Positions 7,134 to 14,679 of a stretch of 23,682 nt of DNA are shown in pieces. This DNA is from JAZKFR01 sp040386295 (lineage in GTDB: Bacteria > Pseudomonadota > Gammaproteobacteria > Burkholderiales > Rhodocyclaceae). Position 1 is the first letter of the stretch. The number at the start of each line of letters is the position of its first letter. The notes beneath the pieces were generated by a model, which was given only the letters and a program-made list of their open reading frames with translations, ran no database searches and had not been told where the DNA came from. The stretch spans positions 1 to 23,682 of the forward strand of contig JAZKFR010000006.1 in assembly GCA_040386295.1 (NCBI GenBank), read 5' to 3'. Both the position numbers and the translations under genes were made by a program.

Positions 7134-9125
7134 ATGCACGCCATGCCTGAAACCCTGACTCCTTTGACCAATGCTTTGCGTGCACTCGCGATGGACGCGG
7201 TACAGCAGGCCAATTCTGGACACCCTGGCATGCCGATGGGCATGGCCGAAATTGCTGAAGTGCTGTGGCGCCGCCACTTGCGGCACAACCCGGCTAACCC
7301 GCATTGGCCAGATCGCGACCGTTTCGTCCTATCGAACGGCCACGGCTCAATGCTGCTTTACGCCCTACTGCATTTGACCGGTTATGAACTGTCTCTGGAA
7401 GACCTAAAAAACTTCCGGCAATTTCATTCAAAAACACCTGGACATCCCGAGGTAACGCACACGCCTGGCGTAGAAACAACGACCGGGCCGCTTGGACAAG
7501 GACTGAGCAACGCAGTCGGCCTGGCCTTGGCCGAGCAAATGTTGGCGGCAGAATTTAACCGGCCAGGACAACACATCGTCGACCATGCAACCTACGTTTT
7601 TCTCGGCGACGGCTGTCTGATGGAAGGCATCTCGCACGAAGCCTGTTCGCTCGCCGGAACCTTGGGTTTAGGCAAGCTGATCGCTTTTTACGACGACAAT
7701 GGAATTTCGATCGATGGACACGTCACGGGTTGGTTTACCGATGACACGCCAAAACGCTTCGAGTCTTATGGCTGGCAAGTCATTCCTCAGGTTAACGGCC
7801 ACGATAGCGCGGCCATCGAACAGGCTTTACTCGCCGCGCGCGCCGAGACAACTCGGCCAACACTGATTTGCTGCCAAACCAGCATCGGCAAAGGCTCACC
7901 CAACAAAGCAGGGAGCCACGACGTGCACGGCGCGCCGCTCGGCCAAGCAGAAATTGCTGCCACGCGCGCGCACCTGGCTTGGCCACACGCGCCCTTCGTC
8001 ATTCCCGACGCGGTTTATGCCGCCTGGGACGGCAAAACCAAAGGCGCACAAGCAGAAGCAGAATGGCAACAGCGTTTTGCCGATTATCAGGCCGCATTTC
8101 CTGAACTGGCGTCTGAATTTCTAAGGCGTATGGCAGGCACGCTGCCGAGCACATGGCCAAGCCAAGCGGCGCAAGCCATCGCGCAAACGATCAGCGCACA
8201 AGCCAACATCGCCACGCGTAAAGCCTCGCAAAACGCCATCGCTACCCTTGCGCCGAGCTTGCCTGAACTGAGCGGTGGCTCAGCCGATCTCGCCAGCTCA
8301 AACCTAACGCTCTGGCCAGAGGCCAAAGGCGTGCGTAACAATACGGGCGGTAACTACATTTACTACGGCGTGCGCGAGTTCGCCATGACGGCGATTGCCA
8401 ACGGCCTAGCGTTACATGGCGGCTTGATCCCCTACACCGCGACCTTCCTGGTTTTTTCAGACTACGCACGCAACGCCATTCGTATGGCGGCGCTGATGAA
8501 ACTGCGCCACATCATGGTCTACACGCATGACTCAATCGGCCTCGGCGAAGACGGCCCAACACATCAACCGGTAGAGCACATAGCCAGCTTGCGCCTCATT
8601 CCCAACCTCGATCTATGGCGCCCTGCCGATGCGACAGAAACTATGATCGCCTGGATCGCCAGCCTAGAACGACACGACGGCCCTTCCGTTCTCGCGCTAT
8701 CACGGCAGAACCTACCGAGCGTCAGCAGCGCTATCGCACCAGAAACCATTCGTCGTGGCGCTTACGTCCTGTGCGAAAACCAAAAGGCCGGCGCACAACC
8801 CCAACTCGTGCTGCTCGCTACCGGCTCCGAGGTCAAACTGGCTCTAGCAGCGCAACAGGCTTTACAGGCGCAAGGCGTAAGCAGCCGTGTCGTCTCAATG
8901 CCCTCGACCAGCGTGTTTGACCGCCAAGATGCGGCCTATCGGCGCAGCGTACTCCTACCCAAAGTGCCTCGCCTCGCCATCGAAGCCGGTGTTTCGGCGT
9001 TCTGGCACCGTTACGTCGGCGCGCTCGATGGCGGCCACGGCGCGGTCATCGGCATAGACCGCTTTGGCGAATCAGCTCCGGCGGACGAACTCTTCCGCTT
9101 TTTCGGTTTTACCGTAGAGCATGTT
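7134..9125 (+). CDS. tkt: Transketolase (3' end lost in a run of Ns)
   Basis: Transketolase moves two-carbon units between sugar phosphates in the pentose phosphate pathway, using thiamine diphosphate and a divalent metal. The readable 664 residues carry the family marks in order: QQANSGHPGMPMG and LSNGHGSMLLY near the start; GPLGQGLSNAVG; the cofactor motif beginning GDGCLMEGISHEA; SHDVHGAPLG; the second-domain catalytic region GLGEDGPTHQPVEH; and a C-terminal domain ending FFGFTVEHV. The family usually continues for roughly 10 residues past this point, so the stop lies in the unread bases from 9126. The ATG at 7134 is used, but the ATG at 7143 is equally possible; neither has a good ribosome binding site. 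It is the first gene of the tkt-gap-epd-pgk operon. Confidence 0.95.
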
Positions 9126-9168
9126 NNNNNNNNNNNNNNNNNNNNNNNNNNNNNNNNNNNNNNNNNNN
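9126..9168. other. Run of 43 undetermined bases (assembly gap)
   Basis: Bases 9126-9168 are all N. The run covers the last codons and stop of tkt and part of the tkt-gap spacer. The true length cannot be read. Any frame drawn across it, including one joining tkt to the plus-strand sequence beyond, is an artefact. Confidence 0.99.
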
Positions 9169-9210
9169 AACAGCGCAAACCTTACTCAACTCAGCAGAAA
9201 GCGATCAACA

Positions 9211-10251
9211 ATGAGCATCAAAATTGCGATCAATGGTTATGGCCGAATTGGCCGTTGCACACTCCGTGCGATCTGGGAACAAGGTCTGCAAGACGTTTTT
9301 GAGATCGTCGCCATCAACGCCTCGGGCGACCTCAAAACTAACGCCCACCTAACACGTTACGACACCACCCATGGCCGCTTCGCCACCTCGGTCGAAACCG
9401 CCGACGAAGACGGCGCCAACCCCGCCCTGATCGTTGGCGGTCGGCGCATCCCCTTCTTCTCGACAAAAGACCCGATGGCGATTCGCTGGGGTGATTTGGC
9501 TAACGGCGCAGGCGTTGATGTGCTGCTCGAATGCACGGGCGCCTACACCAGCAAAGCCAAGGCCGAGGTGCATCTAAAACAAGGCGCAAAAAAAATCCTC
9601 ATCTCTGCACCCGGTGGCGACGATGTCGATGCGACCCTGGTCTACGGCGTTAACAACGAAGTACTCAAGGCCGGCATGACAGTCGTCTCAAACGCCTCAT
9701 GCACAACCAACTGCTTGGCACCCGTCGCCAAAGTGCTGAACGATCACCTCGGCATAGAACACGGCTTGATGACGACGATTCACGCTTACACCAACGACCA
9801 AGTCCTAGTCGACGTCAAGCACAAAGACCTGCGCCGCGCACGCGCTGCCGCGCACAACATCATCCCAACCAAAACCGGCGCTGCCGCCGCCGTCGGCCTG
9901 GTACTACCCGCGCTCAAAGGCCGCATCGACGGCTTTGCCCTGCGCGTGCCCACGCTCAACGTCTCGCTCGTCGACCTCACGTTTACCAGCGCACGCGCCA
10001 CCTCAAAAGAAGAAATTAACGCCCTGATGAACGACGCAGCGCAAGGCGCATTAAAAGGCGTTCTCGCCGTCAACAGCGCGCCCTTAGTGTCGATGGACTT
10101 CAATCATGACCCACATTCGTCGATTTTTGACGCGACACAAACCCGCGTTATTGGCGACAAACTAGTCAAAGTTCTGGCCTGGTACGACAACGAATGGGGC
10201 TACTCTTGCCGCATGCTCGATGCCGCACGCACGCTAAGCGAACTCAAGTAA
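9211..10251 (+). CDS. gap: Glyceraldehyde-3-phosphate dehydrogenase
   Basis: This 346-residue enzyme interconverts glyceraldehyde 3-phosphate and 1,3-bisphosphoglycerate in the cytoplasm. The N-terminal Rossmann fold shows INGYGRIGR (residues 7-15). The catalytic Cys164 is in SNASCTTNC and the catalytic His191 in TTIHAYTNDQ. The phosphate-site motif IIPTKTGAAAAVG and the C-terminal WYDNEWGYSCRM are intact. Residue 37, after AIN, is Ala rather than the Asp found in most NAD-specific enzymes (AINDL). A similar AINAS pattern occurs in NADP-linked GapB of Bacillus, so the cofactor may be NADP or mixed; this is inference. The ATG at 9211 is the family start; only a weak purine stretch precedes it. 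The next gene, epd, starts directly after the stop codon. Confidence 0.95.
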   Translation: MSIKIAINGYGRIGRCTLRAIWEQGLQDVFEIVAINASGDLKTNAHLTRYDTTHGRFATSVETADEDGANPALIVGGRRIPFFSTKDPMAIRWGDLANGAGVDVLLECTGAYTSKAKAEVHLKQGAKKILISAPGGDDVDATLVYGVNNEVLKAGMTVVSNASCTTNCLAPVAKVLNDHLGIEHGLMTTIHAYTNDQVLVDVKHKDLRRARAAAHNIIPTKTGAAAAVGLVLPALKGRIDGFALRVPTLNVSLVDLTFTSARATSKEEINALMNDAAQGALKGVLAVNSAPLVSMDFNHDPHSSIFDATQTRVIGDKLVKVLAWYDNEWGYSCRMLDAARTLSELK

Positions 10252-11328
10252 GTGTCGCCACCGCCACGGCTTGCAACAACGAGCCTGCACACCAGCTCAA
10301 GCGGAACGCCAAAACGCCTAGCCATCAACGGCTACGGACGAATTGGCCGCTGTTTTCTCCGTGCTCTGCTCGAATCACCCTGGGCAGACGCACTGCGCGT
10401 GGTTGCGATCAACGAACCGGCGGCGCTCGACAGCATTGCCTACCTCACGCGTTTTGACTCAACGCATGGCCGCTTTCCCGGCAACGTTCAGGTGCAGGGT
10501 CAGCAGCTCAAGATCAACGAACACACCCTGCAGGTTAGCCACGCACAAACGCCGGAAGCCGTCGATTGGCGCGGACTCGACATCGACCTGCTCATCGAAT
10601 GCTCAGGCCAATACAGCCAACGCCAAGAACTCCAGCGCTTTCTCAACGCGGGTTGCCGCAAGCTCTTACTCTCGCAACCGGCAAACAGCGGCGAAGACGT
10701 TGACGCTACTGTCGTCTTCGGCATCAACCAGAACCAACTGCAAGGCCATGAGCAACTCATCTCCAACGCCTCATGCACGACCAACGCCGTCGTTCCAGTG
10801 CTCGAGCTGATTGAGCGCGCGCTCGGTATTAAGCATGTTTTGCTCACCACCTTGCACTCAGTCATGAACGACCAGCCGCTAGCCGATGGCTATCATCACG
10901 CCGACCTGCGCCGTACGCGCTCCGCAATGCACTCGATCATTCCCGTCTCAACGGGCCTAGCGCGCGGCGTCGAACGCTTGCTACCGCAACTGCGCGGACG
11001 GGTTGAAGCCAAAGCCATCCGCATTCCCACGCTCAACGTTTCGGCGATTGATCTCGTGATCGAACTTAGCCAAGACAGCAGCAGCGCAGCGATCAACCAA
11101 CTGCTGGCCGAAGCAGCCGCAGGCGAACTACACGGCCTGCTTGCCTACACCGACCAAGCACACGCCTCAATCGACTTCAACCACGACCCCCATTCCGCCA
11201 TCGTAGACGGCAGCCAAACGCGTGCCAGCGGCGCACGTTTAATCAACCTACTGCTCTGGTTCGACAACGAATGGGGCTTTGCTAACCGTATGGTCGACGT
11301 TGCAGCGCATTGCCTACTCAAGCAATGA
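10252..11328 (+). CDS. epd: Erythrose-4-phosphate dehydrogenase (GAPDH paralogue)
   Basis: Epd oxidises erythrose 4-phosphate to 4-phosphoerythronate, the entry to the DXP-dependent pyridoxal phosphate pathway. The 358 residues form a GAPDH fold: INGYGRIGR (25-33), catalytic Cys175 in SNASCTTN, catalytic His202 in TTLHSVMNDQ, and C-terminal WFDNEWGFANRM. Features closer to Epd than Gap are AINEP after the second strand, HSVMNDQ in place of HAYTNDQ, DLRRTRSAMHSIIPV, and FNHDPHSAIVDGSQTR. The start is GTG at 10252, abutting the gap stop codon (TAAGTG). No ribosome binding site is obvious, so it is probably translated by coupling to gap. This start gives about 20 extra Ser/Thr/Pro-rich residues ahead of the fold, and there is no other plausible start. 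A second GAPDH with different cofactor use is the alternative, but less likely. Confidence 0.82.
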   Translation: MSPPPRLATTSLHTSSSGTPKRLAINGYGRIGRCFLRALLESPWADALRVVAINEPAALDSIAYLTRFDSTHGRFPGNVQVQGQQLKINEHTLQVSHAQTPEAVDWRGLDIDLLIECSGQYSQRQELQRFLNAGCRKLLLSQPANSGEDVDATVVFGINQNQLQGHEQLISNASCTTNAVVPVLELIERALGIKHVLLTTLHSVMNDQPLADGYHHADLRRTRSAMHSIIPVSTGLARGVERLLPQLRGRVEAKAIRIPTLNVSAIDLVIELSQDSSSAAINQLLAEAAAGELHGLLAYTDQAHASIDFNHDPHSAIVDGSQTRASGARLINLLLWFDNEWGFANRMVDVAAHCLLKQ

Positions 11329-11359
11329 AGTCAAAAAACAAATCCATCAGGGAAAAATC

Positions 11360-12547
11360 ATGAAAGTACTCAAGCTCGCCGACATCGACGTGCGTGGCAA
11401 ACGCGTTTTCATCCGTGCCGACTTTAACGTGCCGCAAGACGACGCCGGCCACATCACCGAAGACACCCGCATTCGCGCCGCCCTGCCCTCGCTCAAATAC
11501 TGTTTAGAACAGGGTGCCGCCGTGATGGTGACTTCGCATCTAGGGAGACCAAGCGAAGGCGAGCTCAACCCAGAAGACTCGCTGACGCCCGTCGCCGTGC
11601 GCCTGGGACAGCTACTGCATCGCCCGGTGCGCCTAGTGACTGATTGGGTAGACGGCAACTTTAGTGTTGCGCCAGGCGAAATCGTCCTGCTCGAAAATTG
11701 CCGCTGCAACCCAGGCGAGAAAAAAGACGACGAGGCGCTATCGAGAAAAATGGCCAAGCTCTGCGACATCTATGTCAACGACGCCTTCGGCACCGCGCAC
11801 CGTGCCGAGGCAACAACGCATGGCATGGCCAAATACGCAGCCACTGCCTGCGCCGGAATGCTGATGGGCGCTGAGATCGACGCACTTTCCCGCGCACTAG
11901 AAAACCCAGCCAGACCGCTCGTCGCCATCGTCGCCGGCGCCAAAGTCTCGACCAAACTGACCATGCTCAAATCGTTTGCCGAAAAGGTCGATCAACTGAT
12001 CGTCGGCGGTGGTATCGCCAACACCTTTCTCCTCGCCTCAGGCAAACGCATCGGCGACTCGCTGGCAGAACCAGACCTAGTCAAAGAAGCCCACGCAATT
12101 ATGGATTTAATGAAAGAGCGCGGCGCCGAGGTTCCCTTGCCGGTCGACGTCGTCGTCGCCGATGAAGTTTCTGCCCTCGCGCGCGCCAACAAAATCTCCG
12201 TCGACGCCGTGCAGCAACACGATCGCATCCTCGACGTCGGCCCCAAAACTGCGGCACGTCTGGCCGACATCATCGCGCACGCAGGCACCATACTGTGGAA
12301 CGGCCCGCTCGGCGTTTTTGAGCTAGACCAATTCGCCGGCGGCAGTAAAATGCTCGCCTCCGCCATCGCACACTCAAGCGCCTTCTCGCTCGCCGGCGGT
12401 GGCGACACGCTAGCCGCCATCGCCAAATTCAACGTCGCCGAAGACATCGACTACATCTCAACGGGCGGCGGCGCTTTCCTCGAGTTCCTCGAAGGCAAAC
12501 CCTTGCCGGCGATTACCGTGCTGCAAGACCGAGCCAAAAACGCCTGA
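11360..12547 (+). CDS. pgk: Phosphoglycerate kinase
   Basis: This 395-residue enzyme transfers phosphate between 1,3-bisphosphoglycerate and ADP, the step after GAPDH. Family marks in order are RVFIRADFNVPQDD near the N-terminus, TSHLGRP, ENCRCNPGEKKDD (substrate side), YVNDAFGTAHR, VAGAKVSTK, GGGIANTFL, WNGPLGVFE, and the nucleotide-loop motif AGGGDTLAAI followed by STGGGAFLEFLEG. The length is normal for bacteria. The ATG at 11360 has AGGGA seven bases upstream and begins the conserved MKVLKLADID. It lies 31 bases after epd and is the last gene of the tkt-gap-epd-pgk operon. The pyk and fba genes that often follow pgk in related bacteria are absent here. Confidence 0.96.
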   Translation: MKVLKLADIDVRGKRVFIRADFNVPQDDAGHITEDTRIRAALPSLKYCLEQGAAVMVTSHLGRPSEGELNPEDSLTPVAVRLGQLLHRPVRLVTDWVDGNFSVAPGEIVLLENCRCNPGEKKDDEALSRKMAKLCDIYVNDAFGTAHRAEATTHGMAKYAATACAGMLMGAEIDALSRALENPARPLVAIVAGAKVSTKLTMLKSFAEKVDQLIVGGGIANTFLLASGKRIGDSLAEPDLVKEAHAIMDLMKERGAEVPLPVDVVVADEVSALARANKISVDAVQQHDRILDVGPKTAARLADIIAHAGTILWNGPLGVFELDQFAGGSKMLASAIAHSSAFSLAGGGDTLAAIAKFNVAEDIDYISTGGGAFLEFLEGKPLPAITVLQDRAKNA

Positions 12548-12574
12548 GCTAAAAAAGGGAGCGATGAACTTGCC

Positions 12575-12624
12575 AGTAAGGGCTACTGTGCAACCGTTTA
12601 TCAATTTGTAGCGCAAGCCCTACT
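12575..12624 (+). terminator. Possible weak terminator after pgk
   Basis: AGTAAGGGCT (12575-12584) pairs with AGCCCTACT (12616-12624) with one bulged A, and the inner TGTGC/GCGCA adds a few pairs. It starts 28 bases after the pgk stop. The loop is large and the following TTTAGG is a poor U-tract, so termination here is only a suggestion. Confidence 0.3.
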
Positions 12625-12723
12625 TTAGGACAGTAGAAAACGACGGGTGACTTGACTAGAGTTCAGAGCGAGCAAAATGCTTTCTTCAGCAAGCTTGTGC
12701 CATCAGATTAGCGAGGTGTCATC

Positions 12724-13524
12724 ATGCTACCCCCCTTATCGAACAACCTAGATCAGACACAGTCTGCTGTGCAGACTACTTCCCAGCGGCTCTCTTCAGG
12801 CACCCGCGTCACCGCGCAGAGCGATCCCGCAGCCTCAAGCATCGTTACCCTGTTTGCCGCTCAATTAGTGGGCAATCAACAAGCGCAAAATAATGTCGGC
12901 GACGCCGTATCGCTGACGGATACGGCCAGTGCTGGCTTAAGTCAAGTTTCCGAGAGCTTGCAACAGATTCGTCAGCTCACCGTACAGGCAGCCAACGGCA
13001 CCAACAGCGCCAGTGATGTGCAATCAATCCAGAAGCAAATAGATCAGCTAGGACAAAGCATCGACCAAGTGGCGAGCGACACTCAGTTCAACGGACAGAA
13101 TTTGTTGGACGGGAGTTTCTCAACGCAAATTCAGAGCGGCGCTAATCAAGGACAAACGCAAAACCTCGCTTTCGCTGATGTCTCACTCAATGGCCTGGGT
13201 CTTGCTGGAGGCGGTTTGGATGTGACACAGCCGGGTAATGCGGCGAATCTGCTCAGCGCATTGGATAGCGCGCTTAACAATGTTTCTCAGCAACAAGAAA
13301 ATGCTGCCGGTGCACAGGCCGGTTTTAACAGCAGGCTCAGTGATTTGGGGCAGACCTACGAGCACCTCGCCAGCGCAAGCAGTCGTCAGGCCGATACTGA
13401 TTACGCTCAAGAGTCGACAGATTTCTCAACAAACAAAGTGAAAAGTCAGGTCTCAATGCATGCGCTTGCGCTGTACAACAAAAACCTCTCAGATAGCACA
13501 AGCAATTTAATTGCCAGTGTCTAA
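12724..13524 (+). CDS. Short, divergent flagellin-like protein
   Basis: The 266-residue protein has the flagellin N-domain pattern: QRLSSGTRVTAQSDPAAS (residues 21-38), then SLTDTASAGLSQVSESLQQI, RQLTVQAANGTNSASDVQSI and DTQFNGQNLLDGS. In the C-domain, FNSRLSDLGQTYEHLASASS and DTDYAQESTDF match the usual pattern. Two things are odd. The N-terminus is about ten residues shorter than in normal flagellins and lacks the INTN start. The C-terminal helix, normally a QILQQAG...LAQANQ...LSLL pattern that packs the filament core, is replaced by VKSQVSMHALALYNKNLSDS. There is little variable central domain. The start has a good GAGGTG site seven bases before it. No flagellar gene is nearby and no sigma28 box was found. 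It could be a minor filament or hook-junction protein, or a repurposed paralogue; export by the flagellar system is inference. Confidence 0.78.
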   Translation: MLPPLSNNLDQTQSAVQTTSQRLSSGTRVTAQSDPAASSIVTLFAAQLVGNQQAQNNVGDAVSLTDTASAGLSQVSESLQQIRQLTVQAANGTNSASDVQSIQKQIDQLGQSIDQVASDTQFNGQNLLDGSFSTQIQSGANQGQTQNLAFADVSLNGLGLAGGGLDVTQPGNAANLLSALDSALNNVSQQQENAAGAQAGFNSRLSDLGQTYEHLASASSRQADTDYAQESTDFSTNKVKSQVSMHALALYNKNLSDSTSNLIASV

Positions 13525-13573
13525 TTAGACTGATCTAAAACACAGTGCTTATTTTCCCAGCAATTGGCTTGCT

Positions 13574-13597
13574 AGCGGGGTTGCCAGCGGGGTTGCC
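13574..13597. repeat. Tandem 12-bp duplication
   Basis: AGCGGGGTTGCC occurs twice back to back, at 13574-13585 and 13586-13597, about 50 bases after the flagellin-like gene. It lies in a gene-free stretch (13525-14002) that otherwise holds an IS scrap, a small palindrome and the dyad near 13939. It looks like simple slippage. Confidence 0.7.
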
Positions 13598-13758
13598 AAC
13601 GCTTGGCCTGTGCGGCTGATGCTGCAAACCATGCCACGCTGTTTCAGCAGCACTTAATTTCGTGACCAGCGCACCGGCGCCCTCGATCCGAAGGACTGAT
13701 CATAACGAAGGGTGATTTGCTCCACGGCCAGCACCTACCTGCACTACCCCCTCTAACG

Positions 13759-13869
13759 CTAGTGCTTTTCTGCCAGCAACTCTTTCGAAATGCCAGCGTC
13801 CAACTGAGTACCTGCATAGATTTTTTTAAGTCGACGCTTCCCGCTCTCGGCTTGTTTTAAACAACTCAT
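13759..13869 (-). pseudogene. Probable scrap of an IS3-family orfA
   Basis: Reading the minus strand from ATG at 13869 gives 36 residues ending EKH, followed by TAG. The segment LKQAESGKRRLKKIYA, then QLDAGISKELLAEK, resembles the C-terminal leucine-zipper end of IS3-family OrfA proteins, whose usual form is a pattern such as LKELEEENRRLKKIYAE followed by a KEALAKK-like end. Nothing of the helix-turn-helix start and no orfB catalytic domain can be read on either side, and no terminal inverted repeats were found. If the match is real, this is what remains of an old insertion. The stretch is short, so chance resemblance cannot be excluded. Confidence 0.4.
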
Positions 13870-13873
13870 CAGG

Positions 13874-13891
13874 CAGCTGAAGGCTCAGCTG
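13874..13891. other. Small perfect palindromic stem-loop
   Basis: CAGCTGA (13874-13880) and TCAGCTG (13885-13891) form a perfect 7-bp stem with the loop AGGC. No U-tract follows on either strand. It lies 48 bases before the larger dyad and might be a weak terminator or a protein site; no function is assigned. Confidence 0.4.
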
Positions 13892-13932
13892 TTCATTTAG
13901 AAATTTTATTTGCCCTTCCAGCACGCCATCAC

Positions 13933-13974
13933 TTACAATTCCTGATGTTTCAGAAAATACTGAAATAACAGGAA
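13933..13974 (+). promoter_or_regulatory. Two-tier dyad overlapping a probable promoter before the regulator gene
   Basis: The outer half-sites TTCCTG (13939-13944) and CAGGAA (13969-13974) and the inner half-sites TTTCAG (13948-13953) and CTGAAA (13960-13965) are perfect inverted repeats around the same centre, with equal three-base spacers. A possible promoter, TTACAA (13933-13938), 17 bases, AATACT (13956-13961), overlaps it. The site ends 28 bases before the ATG of the GbsR/MarR-type gene. This is the expected architecture of an operator used for autoregulation by a dimeric winged-helix protein. Confidence 0.6.
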
Positions 13975-14002
13975 CAATAGAAGCAAAAATGAGATCAATC
14001 AA

Positions 14003-14620
14003 ATGAACCTACCCCCACTCAGCAAACGTTTTGTTCTTCACTTCGGCGAAATGGGCAGCCGCTGGGGAATCAACCGCACGGTTGGTCAGATTTATGCGCT
14101 GCTTTACGTCTCGGCGCAGGCACTCAACGCCGAGGAAATTGCTGAGTCACTCAGCTTTTCTCGCTCCAATGTCAGCATGGGTTTAAAAGAGCTGCAGTCG
14201 TGGAACTTGGTCAAATTGATCCACCAAGCGAACGATAGGCGCGATTATTTTTCAGCACCAGAAGACGTTTGGAGCATTTTCCGCACGCTGGCGGTCGAGC
14301 GGCGTAAACGCGAGATCGACCCCACTTTATCGATGCTGCGTGATGCCTTACTCGAGCAACCCAGTGTCGACGAAGACATCCATGCCCAGGCTCGAATGAA
14401 GCAAATGTACGAATTTATTGAGCTGATCACCACCTGGCTGGACGACGTGCAAAGCATGGACTCAGGGACCTTGGTGAGCTTGATGCAAATGGGCGCGACA
14501 GTACAAAAACTAGTGGCCATGAAAACGCGAATTAAACAAGCACTAACAAGCCCTGGCACAAGAAGCAAAGCTACGCCGAATGCTGCAAGCACAGGTGATA
14601 CGCCAGCAAAAACAATTTAA
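14003..14620 (+). CDS. GbsR/MarR-family transcriptional regulator of the cio operon
   Basis: This 205-residue cytoplasmic protein has a winged helix-turn-helix of the GbsR subgroup of MarR regulators. The N-terminal RFVLHFGEMGSRWGINRTVG, then QIYALLYVSAQALNAEEIAE, the recognition-helix region LSFSRSNVSMGLKELQSW and the wing NLVKLI...DRRDYFSAPEDVW all fit that group. The C-terminal half is helical (about 95-180) and likely dimerises; the last 25 residues are low-complexity and probably disordered. It sits 59 bases ahead of cioA on the same strand with a dyad in its own promoter, so it probably controls itself and the oxidase genes. The signal it senses cannot be read; no cysteine cluster or haem motif is visible. 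The start codon follows a weak purine stretch, but the first residues match the family. Confidence 0.88.
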   Translation: MNLPPLSKRFVLHFGEMGSRWGINRTVGQIYALLYVSAQALNAEEIAESLSFSRSNVSMGLKELQSWNLVKLIHQANDRRDYFSAPEDVWSIFRTLAVERRKREIDPTLSMLRDALLEQPSVDEDIHAQARMKQMYEFIELITTWLDDVQSMDSGTLVSLMQMGATVQKLVAMKTRIKQALTSPGTRSKATPNAASTGDTPAKTI

Positions 14621-14679
14621 AAAATCATCGCGTTAGATCATGCAAAACACTTAGACAACCGTATTGAGGCATAAACAAA

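Noticed and set aside
9126..9302. Extension of tkt through the N run to 9302.
   Set aside because: The N run is of unknown true content, and the residues after it are gap in another frame. Transketolase should end within the gap.
12625..12723. Sigma28 or sigma54 promoter for the flagellin-like gene.
   Set aside because: No TAAA...GCCGATAA or GG...GC type pair with proper spacing was found.
13826..14002. A 58-codon minus-strand frame with a TTG start, divergent from the GbsR-type gene.
   Set aside because: It has no ribosome binding site, spans the promoter dyad and resembles no known protein; length is within chance.
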